A DNA stretch of 64,000 nucleotides, taken from positions 372,001 to 436,000 of the forward strand of contig CAUVYP010001207.1 in NCBI GenBank assembly GCA_963556195.1, in the 5' to 3' direction. The stretch is from Sepiola atlantica (lineage: Eukaryota; Mollusca; Cephalopoda; Sepiida; Sepiolidae). Position numbers and translations under genes: made by a program. Shown here in pieces: positions 1 through 13,174 of the stretch; within the stretch, counting starts at the first letter, position 1; each line of letters begins with the position of its first letter. The notes beneath the pieces were generated by a model. It had not been told where the DNA came from. It saw nothing but the letters and a program-made list of their open reading frames with translations, and made no database searches.

Positions 1-1076
1 GTTCAAGTTGCGGACTCTGATAGTTTGAATGTAGATTATATCGTTTAAAGTCGGATTCTAAAGCATTATAAATAGATGACTTTGTTCAAGTCACGGATTA
101 TTAAGGTTTGAAAATAGATGATATCGTTTAAAGTCGGATTCTAAAGCATTGTAAAAAGATGACTGTGTACAAGTTGCACATTCTTAAGGTTGTAAAATAG
201 ATGATATCGTTTAAGATCGGATTCCAAACCATTGTAAATAGATGACTTTGTTAAGTTGCGGATTCTTAAGGTTTGAAAATAGATGATATCGTTTAAAGTC
301 GGATTCTACAGCATTGTAAATAGATGACTTTGTTCAAGTGGCCGATACTTTAGGTTTGAAAATAGATGATATCGTTCAAAGTCGGATTCTAAAGCATTGT
401 ACATAGATGACTTTGTTCAAGTTGCGGTTTCTTAATGTTTGAAAATAGATGATATCGTTTTAAGTCGGATTCTAAAGCATTGTAAATAGATGACTTTGTT
501 CAAGTGGCGGACTCTTAAGGTTTGAAAATAGATTATATTGGTTAAAGTGCGATTCTAAAGCATTGTAAGTAGATGACTTTATTACAGTTGCGGATTCTTA
601 AGGTTTGAAAATCGATGATATTGTTTAAAGTCGCATTCTAAAGCATTGTAAATAGATGACTTTGTTCAAGTTGCCGATTCTTAAGGTTTGAAAATAGATG
701 ATATGGTTTAAAGTCGGATTCTAAAGCATTGTAAATAGATGACTTTGTTCAAGGGTCCGATGCATAAGGTTTCAAAATAGATGATATCGTTTAAAGTCAG
801 ATTCTAAAGTATTGTAAATAGATGACTTTGTTCAAGTTGCGGATTCTTAACGTTTGAAAATAGATGATATCGTTTAAAGTCGGATTCTAAAGCATTGTAA
901 ATAGATGACATTGTTCAAGTTGCGGATTCTTAAGGTTTGAAAATAGATGATATCGTTTAAAGTCGGATTCTTAAGTATTGTAAATAGATGACTTTTTCAA
1001 GTTGCGGATTCTTAAGGTATGAAAATAGATGATATCGTTTAAAATCAGATTCTTAAGTATTGTAAATAGATGACTT

Positions 1077-4000
1077 ATTCAAGTTGCGGATTCTGAAGGT
1101 TTCAAAATAACTGATATCGTTTAAAGTCGGATTCTAAAGCATTGTAAATAGATGACTTTGTTCAAGTTGCGGATTCTTAAGGTTTGAAAATAGATGATAT
1201 CGGTTAAAGTCGGATTCAAAAGCATTGTAAATAGATGACTTTGTTCAAGTCGCCGATACTTAAGGATTGAAAATAGATGATATCGGTTAAAGTCGGATTC
1301 TAAAGCATTGTAAATAGATGACTTTGTTCAAGTTGCGGACTCTTAAGGTTTGAAAATAGATGATATCGGTTAAAGTCGGATTCTAAAGCATTGTTAATAG
1401 ATGACTTTGTTCAAGTTGCAGATTCTTAACGTTTGAAAATAGATGATATTATTTTAAGTCGGATTCTAAAGCATTGTAAATAGATTACTTTGTTCAAGTT
1501 GCGGATTCTTAATGTTTGAAAATAGATGATATCGTTTAAAGTCGCATTCTAAAGCATTGTAAATAGATGACTTTGTTCAAGTTGCGGATTCTTAAGGGTT
1601 GAAAATAGATGATATCGTTTAAAGTCGGATTCTAAAGCATTGTAAATAGATGACTTTGTTCAAGTTGCGGATTCTTAAAGTTTGAAAATAGATGATATCG
1701 TTTAAAGTCGGATTCTAAAGTATTGTAAATAGATGACTTTGTTACAAGTTGCGGATTCTTAAGGTTGGAAAATAGATGATAGCGTTTAAAGTCGGATTCT
1801 AAAGTATTGTAAATAGATGACTTTGTTCAAGTGTCGGATTCTTAAGGTTTAAAACTAGATGATATATTTTAATGTCGGATTCTAAAGCATTGTAAATAGA
1901 TGACCTTGTTCAAGTTGCGGATTCTTGAGGTTTAAAATAGATGATATCGGTTAAAGTCGGATTCTAAAGCATTGTAAATAGATGACTTTGTTCAAGTTGC
2001 GGACTCTGATAGTTTGAAAATAGATTATGTCGTTTAAAGTCGGATTCTAAAGCATTATAAATAGATGACTTTGTTCAAGTCACGGATTATTAAGGTTTGA
2101 AAATAGATGATATCGTTTAAAGTCGGATTCTAAAGCATTGTAAATAGATGACTGTGTACAAGTTGCACATTCTTAAGGTTTGAAAATAGATGATATCGTT
2201 TAAGATCGGATTCCAAACCATTGTAAATAGATGACTTTGTTAAGTGGCCGATACTTTAGGTTTGAAAATAGATGATATCGTTTAAAGTCGGATTCTAAAG
2301 CATTGTAAATAGATGACTTTGTTCAAGTTTCGGTTTCTTAACGTTTGAAAATAGATGATATCGTTTAAAGTCGGATTCTAAAGCATTGTAAATAGATGAC
2401 TTAGTTCAAGTGGCGGACTCTTAAGGTTTGAAAATAGATTATATTGTTTAAAGTACGATTCTAAAGCATTGTAAGTAGATGACGTTATTACAGTTGCGGA
2501 TTCTTAAGGTTTGAAAATAGATGATATTGTTTAAAGTCGCATTCTAAAGCATTGTAAATAGATGACTTTGTTCAAGTTGCCGATTCTTAAGGTTTTAAAA
2601 TAGATGATATCGTTTAAAGTCGGATTCTAAAGCATTGTAAATAGATGACTTTGTTCAAGTTGCGGATTCATAAGGTTTGAAAATAGATGATATTGTTTAA
2701 AGTCGGATTCTAAAGTATTGTAAATAGATGACTTTGTTCAAGTTGCGGATTCTTAAGGTTTGAAAATAGATGATATCGTTTAAAGTCGGATTCTAAAGCA
2801 TTGTAAATAGATGACTTTGTTCAAGTTGCGGATTATTAAGGTTTGAAAATAGATGATATCGTTTAAAGTCGGTTTCTAAAGCATTGTAAATAGATGGCTT
2901 TGTTCAAGTTGCGGATTCTTAAGGTTTGTAAATAGATGATATCGTTTAAAATCGGATTCTAAAGCATTGTAAATAGATGACTTTGTTCAAGTGGCGGATT
3001 CTTAAGGTTTGAAAATAGATGATATCGTTTAAAGTCGGATTCTAAAGCATTGTAAATAGATGACTTTGTTCAAGTTACAGGTTCTTAAGGTTTGAAAATA
3101 GATGATATCGTTTAAAGTCGGATTCTAAAGTATTGTAAATAGATGACTTTTCAAGTGTCGGATTCTTAAGGTTTGAAAATAGATTATGTCGTTTAAAGTG
3201 GGATTCTAAAGCATTGTAAATAGATGACTTTGTTCAAGTTGCGGATTCTTAAGGTTTGAAAATAGATGATATCGTTTAAAGTCGGATTCTAAAGCATTGT
3301 AAATTGATGACTTTGTTCAGGTTGCGGATTCTAAAGGATTGAAAATAGATGATATCGTTTAAAATCGGATTCTAAAGCATTGTAAATAGATGACTTTGTT
3401 CAAGTTGCGGATTCTTAAGGTTTGAAAATAGATGATATCGTTTAAAGTCGGATTCTAAAGCATTGTAAATAGATGACTTTGTTCAAGTTGCGGATTCTTA
3501 AGGTTTGAAAATAGATGATATCGTTTAAAGTCGGATTCTAAAGTATTGTAAATAGATGACTTTTTCAAGTGTCGGATTCTTAAGGTTTGAAAATAGATTA
3601 TGTCGTTTAAAGTGGGATTCTAAAGCATTGTAAATAGATGACTTTGTTAAAGTTGCGGATTCTTAAGGTTTGAAAATAGATGATATCGTTTAAAGTCGGA
3701 TTCTAAAGCATTGTAAATAGATGACTTTGTTCAAGTTGCGAGTTCTTAAGGTTTAAAACTAGATAATATCGTTTAATGTCGGATACTAAAGCATTGTAAA
3801 TAGATTACTATGTTCAAGTTACGTATTCTTAAGGTTTGAAAATAGATGATATCATTTAAAGTCGGATTATAAAGCATTGTAAATAGATGACATTGTTCAA
3901 GTTGCCGATTCTTAAGGATTGAAAATACATGATATCTTTTAAAGTCGGATTCTAAAGCATTGTAAATAGATGACTTTGTTCAAGTTGCCGATTCTTAAGG

Positions 4001-5631
4001 ATTGAAAATAGATTATATACGTTAAAGTCGGATTCTAAAGCATTGTAAATAGATGACTTTGTTCAAGTAGCGAGTTCTTAAGGTTTAAAACTAGATGATA
4101 TATTTTAATGTCAGATTCTAAAGCATTGTAAATAGATGACCTTGTTCAAGTTGCGGACTCTGATAGTTTGAAAATAGATTATATCGGTTAAAGTCGGATT
4201 CTAAAGCATTATAAATAGATGACTTTGTTCAAGTCGCGAATTATTAAGGTTTGAAAATAGATGATATCGTTAAAAGTCGGATTCTAAAGCATTGTAAATA
4301 GATGACTGTGTACAAGTTGCACATTCTTAAGGTTTGAAAATAGATGATATCGTTTAAGATCGGATTCCAAACCATTGTAAATAGATGACTTTGTTAAGTT
4401 GCGGATTCTTAAGGTTTGAAAATAGATGATATCGTTTAAAGTCGGATTCTACAGCATTGTAAATAGATGACTTTGTTCAAGTGGCCGATCCTTTAGGTTT
4501 GAAAATAGATGATATCGTTTAAAGTCGGATTCTAAAGCATTGTAAATAGATGACTTTGTTCAAGTTGCGGTTTCTTAAGGTTTGAAAATAGATGATATCG
4601 TTTAAAGTCGGATTCTTAAGTATTGGAAATAGATGACTTTTTCAAGTTGCGGATTCTTAAGGTTTGAAAATAGATGATATCGTTTAAAATCGGATTCTAA
4701 AGTTTTGTAAATAGATGACTTTTTCAAGTTGCGGATTCTTAATGTTTGAAAATAGATGATATCGTTTAAAGTCGCATTCTAAAGCATTGTAAATAGATGA
4801 CTTTGTTCAAGTTGCGGATTCTTAAGGGTTGAAAATAGATGATATCGTTTAAAGTCGGATTCTCAAGCATTGTAAATAGATGACTTTGTTCAAGTTGCGG
4901 ATTCTTAAAGTTTGAAAATAGATGATATCGTTTAAAGTCGGATTCTAAAGTATTGTAAATTGATGACTTTGTTCAAGTGTCGGATTCTTTAGGTTTAAAA
5001 CTAGATGATATATTTTAATGTCGGATTCTAAAGCATTGTAAATAGATGACCTTGTTCAAGTTGCGGATTCTTGAGGTTTAAAATAGATGATATCGGTTAA
5101 AGTCGGATTCTAAAGCATTGTAAATAGATGACTTTGTTCAAGTTGCGGACTCTGATAGTTTGAAAATAGATTATATCGTTTAAAGTCGGATTCTAAAGCA
5201 TTATAAATAGATGACTTTGTTCAAGTCACGGATTCTTAAGGTTTGAAAATAGATGATATCGTTTAAGATCGGATTCCAAACCATTGTAAATAGATGACTT
5301 TGTTAAGTGGCCGATACTTTAGGTTTGAAAATAGATGATATCGTTTAAAGTCGGATTCTAAAGCATTGTAAATAGATGACTTTGTTCAAGTTGCGGTTTC
5401 TTAACGTTTGAAAATAGATGATATCGTTTAAAGTCGGATTCTAAAGCATTGTAAATAGATGACTTAGTTCAAGTGGCGGACTCTTAAGGTTTGAAAATAG
5501 ATTATATTGTTTAAAGTCGGATTCTAAAGCATTGTAAGTAGATGACTTTATTACAGTTGCGAATTCTTAATGTTTGAAAATAGATGATATTGTTTAAAGT
5601 CGCATTCTAAAGCATTGTAAATAGATGACTT
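1077..5631. repeat. 4,555-bp higher-order satellite block, copy 1
   Basis: This is the first of two adjacent copies of a block of about 55 monomers. Private variants recur exactly 4,555 bases downstream: TTCAAAATAACTGATATCG at about 1100 and 5655, GCGGACTCTGATAG at 1999 and 6554, and TAGATGGCTTTG at about 2891 and 7446. Because the offset equals the block length, this is a true head-to-tail tandem duplication. The join near 5632 switches from GCATTCTAAAGC-type sequence to GACTTATTCAAGTTGCGGATTCTGAAGG. Ends are accurate to within about 10 bases. Confidence 0.9.
3398..3480. repeat. Representative consensus satellite monomer (83 bp)
   Basis: This copy matches the consensus that I derived by eye, from GTTCAAGTTGCGG through AAATAGATGACTTT, and the next copy begins 83 bases later. 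In a phase starting at AAATAGATGA the unit splits into a 42-bp half (3384-3425) and a 41-bp half (3426-3466). The monomer carries GATATC and TTTAAA in one half and CTTAAG in the other. Digestion at these sites would be expected to give an 83-bp ladder. Confidence 0.93.
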
Positions 5632-8600
5632 ATTCAAGTTGCGGATTCTGAAGGTTTCAAAATAACTGATATCGTTTAAAGTCGGATTCTAAAGCATTGT
5701 AAATAGATGACTTTGTTCAAGTTGCGGATTCTTAAGGTTTGAAAATAGATGATATCGGTTAAAGTCGGATTCAAAAGCATTGTAAATAGATGACTTTGTT
5801 CAAGTCGCCGATACTTAAGGATTGAAAATAGATGATATCGGTTAAAGTCGGATTCTAAAGCATTGTAAATAGATGACTTTGTTCAAGTTGCGGACTCTTA
5901 AGGTTTGAAAATAGATGATATCGGTTAAAGTCGGATTCTAAAGCATTGTTAATAGATGACTTTGTTCAAGTTGCAGATTCTTAACGTTTGAAAATAGATG
6001 ATATTATTTTAAGTCGGATTCTAAAGCATTGTAAATAGATTACTTTGTTCAAGTTGCGGATTCTTAATGTTTGAAAATAGATGATATCGTTTAAAGTCGC
6101 ATTCTAAAGCATTGTAAATAGATGACTTTGTTCAAGTTGCGGATTCTTAAGGGTTGAAAATAGATGATATCGTTTAAAGTCGGATTCTAAAGCATTGTAA
6201 ATAGATGACTTTGTTCAAGTTGCGGATTCTTAAAGTTTGAAAATAGATGATATCGTTTAAAGTCGGATTCTAAAGTATTGTAAATAGATGACTTTGTTAC
6301 AAGTTGCGGATTCTTAAGGTTGGAAAATAGATGATAGCGTTTAAAGTCGGATTCTAAAGTATTGTAAATAGATGACTTTGTTCAAGTGTCGGATTCTTAA
6401 GGTTTAAAACTAGATGATATATTTTAATGTCGGATTCTAAAGCATTGTAAATAGATGACCTTGTTCAAGTTGCGGATTCTTGAGGTTTAAAATAGATGAT
6501 ATCGGTTAAAGTCGGATTCTAAAGCATTGTAAATAGATGACTTTGTTCAAGTTGCGGACTCTGATAGTTTGAAAATAGATTATGTCGTTTAAAGTCGGAT
6601 TCTAAAGCATTATAAATAGATGACTTTGTTCAAGTCACGGATTATTAAGGTTTGAAAATAGATGATATCGTTTAAAGTCGGATTCTAAAGCATTGTAAAT
6701 AGATGACTGTGTACAAGTTGCACATTCTTAAGGTTTGAAAATAGATGATATCGTTTAAGATCGGATTCCAAACCATTGTAAATAGATGACTTTGTTAAGT
6801 GGCCGATACTTTAGGTTTGAAAATAGATGATATCGTTTAAAGTCGGATTCTAAAGCATTGTAAATAGATGACTTTGTTCAAGTTTCGGTTTCTTAACGTT
6901 TGAAAATAGATGATATCGTTTAAAGTCGGATTCTAAAGCATTGTAAATAGATGACTTAGTTCAAGTGGCGGACTCTTAAGGTTTGAAAATAGATTATATT
7001 GTTTAAAGTACGATTCTAAAGCATTGTAAGTAGATGACGTTATTACAGTTGCGGATTCTTAAGGTTTGAAAATAGATGATATTGTTTAAAGTCGCATTCT
7101 AAAGCATTGTAAATAGATGACTTTGTTCAAGTTGCCGATTCTTAAGGTTTTAAAATAGATGATATCGTTTAAAGTCGGATTCTAAAGCATTGTAAATAGA
7201 TGACTTTGTTCAAGTTGCGGATTCATAAGGTTTGAAAATAGATGATATTGTTTAAAGTCGGATTCTAAAGTATTGTAAATAGATGACTTTGTTCAAGTTG
7301 CGGATTCTTAAGGTTTGAAAATAGATGATATCGTTTAAAGTCGGATTCTAAAGCATTGTAAATAGATGACTTTGTTCAAGTTGCGGATTATTAAGGTTTG
7401 AAAATAGATGATATCGTTTAAAGTCGGTTTCTAAAGCATTGTAAATAGATGGCTTTGTTCAAGTTGCGGATTCTTAAGGTTTGTAAATAGATGATATCGT
7501 TTAAAATCGGATTCTAAAGCATTGTAAATAGATGACTTTGTTCAAGTGGCGGATTCTTAAGGTTTGAAAATAGATGATATCGTTTAAAGTCGGATTCTAA
7601 AGCATTGTAAATAGATGACTTTGTTCAAGTTACAGGTTCTTAAGGTTTGAAAATAGATGATATCGTTTAAAGTCGGATTCTAAAGTATTGTAAATAGATG
7701 ACTTTTCAAGTGTCGGATTCTTAAGGTTTGAAAATAGATTATGTCGTTTAAAGTGGGATTCTAAAGCATTGTAAATAGATGACTTTGTTCAAGTTGCGGA
7801 TTCTTAAGGTTTGAAAATAGATGATATCGTTTAAAGTCGGATTCTAAAGCATTGTAAATTGATGACTTTGTTCAGGTTGCGGATTCTAAAGGATTGAAAA
7901 TAGATGATATCGTTTAAAATCGGATTCTAAAGCATTGTAAATAGATGACTTTGTTCAAGTTGCGGATTCTTAAGGTTTGAAAATAGATGATATCGTTTAA
8001 AGTCGGATTCTAAAGCATTGTAAATAGATGACTTTGTTCAAGTTGCGGATTCTTAAGGTTTGAAAATAGATGATATCGTTTAAAGTCGGATTCTAAAGTA
8101 TTGTAAATAGATGACTTTTTCAAGTGTCGGATTCTTAAGGTTTGAAAATAGATTATGTCGTTTAAAGTGGGATTCTAAAGCATTGTAAATAGATGACTTT
8201 GTTAAAGTTGCGGATTCTTAAGGTTTGAAAATAGATGATATCGTTTAAAGTCGGATTCTAAAGCATTGTAAATAGATGACTTTGTTCAAGTTGCGAGTTC
8301 TTAAGGTTTAAAACTAGATAATATCGTTTAATGTCGGATACTAAAGCATTGTAAATAGATTACTATGTTCAAGTTACGTATTCTTAAGGTTTGAAAATAG
8401 ATGATATCATTTAAAGTCGGATTATAAAGCATTGTAAATAGATGACATTGTTCAAGTTGCCGATTCTTAAGGATTGAAAATACATGATATCTTTTAAAGT
8501 CGGATTCTAAAGCATTGTAAATAGATGACTTTGTTCAAGTTGCCGATTCTTAAGGATTGAAAATAGATTATATACGTTAAAGTCGGATTCTAAAGCATTG

Positions 8601-10186
8601 TAAATAGATGACTTTGTTCAAGTAGCGAGTTCTTAAGGTTTAAAACTAGATGATATATTTTAATGTCAGATTCTAAAGCATTGTAAATAGATGACCTTGT
8701 TAAAGTTGCGGACTCTGATAGTTTGAAAATAGATTATATCGGTTAAAGTCGGATTCTAAAGCATTATAAATAGATGACTTTGTTCAAGTCGCGAATTATT
8801 AAGGTTTGAAAATAGATGATATCGTTAAAAGTCGGATTCTAAAGCATTGTAAATAGATGACTGTGTACAAGTTGCACATTCTTAAGGTTTGAAAATAGAT
8901 GATATCGTTTAAGATCGGATTCCAAACCATTGTAAATAGATGACTTTGTTAAGTTGCGGATTCTTAAGGTTTGAAAATAGATGATATCGTTTAAAGTCGG
9001 ATTCTACAGCATTGTAAATAGATGACTTTGTTCAAGTGGCCGATCCTTTAGGTTTGAAAATAGATGATATCGTTTAAAGTCGGATTCTAAAGCATTGTAA
9101 ATAGATGACTTTGTTCAAGTTGCGGTTTCTTAAGGTTTGAAAATAGATGATATCGTTTAAAGTCGGATTCTTAAGTATTGGAAATAGATGACTTTTTCAA
9201 GTTGCGGATTCTTAAGGTTTGAAAATAGATGATATCGTTTAAAATCGGATTCTAAAGTTTTGTAAATAGATGACTTTTTCAAGTTGCGGATTCTTAATGT
9301 TTGAAAATAGATGATATCGTTTAAAGTCGCATTCTAAAGCATTGTAAATAGATGACTTTGTTCAAGTTGCGGATTCTTAAGGGTTGAAAATAGATGATAT
9401 CGTTTAAAGTCGGATTCTCAAGCATTGTAAATAGATGACTTTGTTCAAGTTGCGGATTCTTAAAGTTTGAAAATAGATGATATCGTTTAAAGTCGGATTC
9501 TAAAGTATTGTAAATTGATGACTTTGTTCAAGTGTCGGATTCTTTAGGTTTAAAACTAGATGATATATTTTAATGTCGGATTCTAAAGCATTGTAAATAG
9601 ATGACCTTGTTCAAGTTGCGGATTCTTGAGGTTTAAAATAGATGATATCGGTTAAAGTCGGATTCTAAAGCATTGTAAATAGATGACTTTGTTCAAGTTG
9701 CGGACTCTGATAGTTTGAAAATAGATTATATCGTTTAAAGTCGGATTCTAAAGCATTATAAATAGATGACTTTGTTCAAGTCACGGATTCTTAAGGTTTG
9801 AAAATAGATGATATCGTTTAAGATCGGATTCCAAACCATTGTAAATAGATGACTTTGTTAAGTGGCCGATACTTTAGGTTTGAAAATAGATGATATCGTT
9901 TAAAGTCGGATTCTAAAGCATTGTAAATAGATGACTTTGTTCAAGTTGCGGTTTCTTAACGTTTGAAAATAGATGATATCGTTTAAAGTCGGATTCTAAA
10001 GCATTGTAAATAGATGACTTAGTTCAAGTGGCGGACTCTTAAGGTTTGAAAATAGATTATATTGTTTAAAGTCGGATTCTAAAGCATTGTAAGTAGATGA
10101 CTTTATTACAGTTGCGAATTCTTAATGTTTGAAAATAGATGATATTGTTTAAAGTCGCATTCTAAAGCATTGTAAATAGATGACTT
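5632..10186. repeat. 4,555-bp higher-order satellite block, copy 2
   Basis: This is the second copy of the block at 1077-5631. Every stretch compared line by line agreed except one base: GTTCAAG near 4147 reads GTTAAAG near 8702. Similarity ends near 10186, where the sequence continues GACTTTGTTCAAGTTGCCG instead of GACTTATTCAAG. Such identity implies a very recent unequal exchange, or an assembly duplication. Confidence 0.9.
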
Positions 10187-13174
10187 TGTTCAAGTTGCCG
10201 ATTCTTAAGGTTTTAAAATAGATGATATCGTTTAAAGTCGGATTCTAAAGCATTGTAAATAGATGACTTTGTTCAAGTTGCGGATTCATAAGGTTTGAAA
10301 ATAGATGATATCGTTTAAAGTCGGATTCTAAAGTACTGTAAATAGATGACTTTGTTCAAGTTGCGGATTCTTAAGGTTTGAAAATAGATGATATCGTTTA
10401 AAGTCGGATTCTACAGCATTGTAAATAGATGACTTTGTTCAAGTTGCGGATTATTAAAGTTTGAAAATAGATGATATCGTTTAAAGTCGGTTTCTAAAGC
10501 ATTGTAAATAGATGACTTTGTTCAAGTTGCGGATTCTTAAGGTTTGAAAATAGATGATATCGTTTAAAATCGGATTCTAAAGCATTGTAAATAGATGACT
10601 TTGTTCAAGTGGCGGATTCTTAAGTTTTGAAAATAGATGATATCGTTTAAAGTCGGATTCTAAAGCATTGTAAATAGATGACTTTGTTCAAGTTGCAGGT
10701 TCTTAAGGTTTGAAAATAGATGATATCGTTTAAAGTCGGATTCTAAAGTATTGTAAATAGATGACTTTTCAAGTGGCGGATTCTTAAGGTTTGAAAATAG
10801 ATTATGTCGTTTAAAGTGGGATTCTAAAGCATTGTAAATAGATGACTTTGTTCAAGTTGCGGATTCTTAAGGTTTGAAAATAGATGATATCGTTTAAAGT
10901 CGGATTCTAAAGCATTGTAAATAGATGACTTTGTTCAAGTTGCGGATTCTTAAGGATTGAAAATAGATGATATCGTTTAAAATCGGATTCTAAAGCATTG
11001 TAAATAGATGACTTTGTTCAAGTTGCGGATTCTTAAGGTTCGAAAATAGATGATATCGTTTAAAGTCGGATTCTAAAGCATTGTAAATAGATGACTTTGT
11101 TCAAGTTGCGGATTCTTAAGGTTTGAAAATAGATGATATCGTTTAAAGTCGGATTCTAAAGTATTGTAAATAGATGACTTTTTCAAGTGTCGGATTCTTA
11201 AGGTTTGAAAATAGATTATGTCGTTTAAAGTGGGATTCTAAAGCATTGTAAATAGATGACTTTGTTAAAGTTGCGGATTCTTAAGGTTTGAAAATAGATG
11301 ATATCGTTTAAAGTCGGATTCTAAAGTATTGTAAATAGATGACTTTGTTACAAGTTGCGGATTCTTAAGGTTGGAAAATAGATGATATCGTTTAAAGTCG
11401 GATTCTAAAGTATTGTAAATAGATGACTTTGTTCAAGGTTCGGATTCTTAAGGTTTAAAACTAGATGATATATTTTAATGTCGGATTCTAAAGCATTGTA
11501 AATAGATGACCTTGTTCAAGTTGCGGATTCTTGAGGTTTAAAATAGATGATATCGGTTAAAGTCGGATTCTAAAGCATTGTAAATAGATGACTTTGTTCA
11601 AGTTGCGGACTCTGATAGTTTGAAAATAGATTATATCGTTTAAAGTCGGATTCTAAAGCATTATAAATAGATGACTTTGTTCTAGTCACGGATTATTAAG
11701 GTTTGAAAATAGATGATATCGTTTAAAGTCGGATTCTAAAGCATTGTAAATAGATGACTGTGTACAAGTTGCACATTCTTAAGGTTTGAAAATAGATGAT
11801 ATCGTTTAAGATCGGATTCCAAACCATTGTAAATAGATGACTTTGTTAAGTGGCCGATACTTTAGGTTTGTAAAATAGATGATATCGTTTAAAGTCGGAT
11901 TCTAAAGCATTGTAAATAGATGACTTTGTTCAAGTTGCGGTTTCTTAAGGGTTGAAAATAGATGATATCGTTTAAAGTCGGATTCTAAAGCATTGTAAAT
12001 AGATTACTTAGTTCAAGTGGCGGACTCTTAAGGTTTGAAAATAGATTATATTGTTTAAAGTACGATTCTAAAGCATTGTAAGTAGATGACTTTATTACAG
12101 TTGCGGATTCTTAAGGTTTGAAAATAGATGATATTGTTTAAAGTCGCATTCTAAAGCATTGTAAATAGATGACTTTGTTTAAGTTGCCGATTCTTAAGGT
12201 TTTAAAATAGATGATATCGTTTAAAGTCGGATTCTAAAGCATTGTAAATAGATGACTTTGTTCAAGTTGCGGATTCATGAGGTTTGAAAATAGATGATAT
12301 CGTTTAAAGTCGGATTCTAAAGTACTGTAAATAGATGACTTTGTTCAAGTTGCGGATTCTTAAGGTTTGAAAATAGATTATATCGTTTAAAGTCGGATTC
12401 TAAAGCATTGTAAATAGATGACTTTGTTCAAGTTGCGGATTATAAAGGTTTGAAAATAGATGATATCGTTTAAAGTCGGTTTCTAAAGCATTGTAAATAG
12501 ATGACTTTGTTCAAGTTGCGGATTCTTAAGGTTTGAAAATAGATGATATCGTTTCAAGTCGGATTCTAAAGCATTGTAAATAGATGACTTTGTTCAAGTG
12601 GCGGATTCTTAAGGTTTGAAAATAGATTATATCGTTTAAAGTCGGATTCTAAAGCATTGTAAATAGATGACTTTGTTCAAGTTGCAGGTTCTTAAGGTTT
12701 GAAAATAGATGATATCGTTTAAAGTCGGATTCTAAAGTATTGTAAATAGATGACTTTTCAAGTGTCGGATTCTTAAGGTTTGAAAATAGATTATGTCGTT
12801 ATAAGTGGGATTCTAAAGCATTGTAAATAGATGACTTTGTTCAAGTTGCGGATTCTTAAGGTTTGAAAATAGATGATATCGTTTAAAGTCGGATTCTAAA
12901 GCATTGTAAATAGATGACTTTGTTCAAGTTGCGGATTCTTAAGGATTGAAAATAGATGATATCGTTTAAAATCGGATTCTAAAGCATTGTAAATAGATGA
13001 CTTTGTTCAAGTTGCGGATTCTTAAGGTTTGAAAATAGATGATATCGTTTAAAGTCGGATTCTAAAGCATTGTAAATAGATGACTTTGTTCAAGTTTCGG
13101 ATTCTTAAGGTTTGAAAATAGATGATATCGTTTAAAGTCGGATTCTAAAGTATTGTAAATAGATGACTTTTTCA
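10187..13174. repeat. Satellite with a higher-order period of about 1.99 kb
   Basis: Variant monomers at 10187-11310 recur about 1,990 bases later at 12177-13300. Examples are GTTGCAGGTTC at 10692 and 12682 and GTTAAAGTTGCGG near 11267 and 13255. A similar spacing (1,989 bases) separates the variants at 10 and 1999 and at 165 and 2154. It corresponds to 24 monomers. The copies differ by scattered substitutions, so this layer is older than the 4,555-bp duplication. Confidence 0.75.

Noticed and set aside
3426..3466. CENP-B-box-like motif in ATCGTTTAAAGTCGGA
   Set aside because: It vaguely resembles the TTCG....A..CGGG pattern but has the wrong first base, one extra spacer base and CGGA in place of CGGG. 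Not enough to call a binding site.
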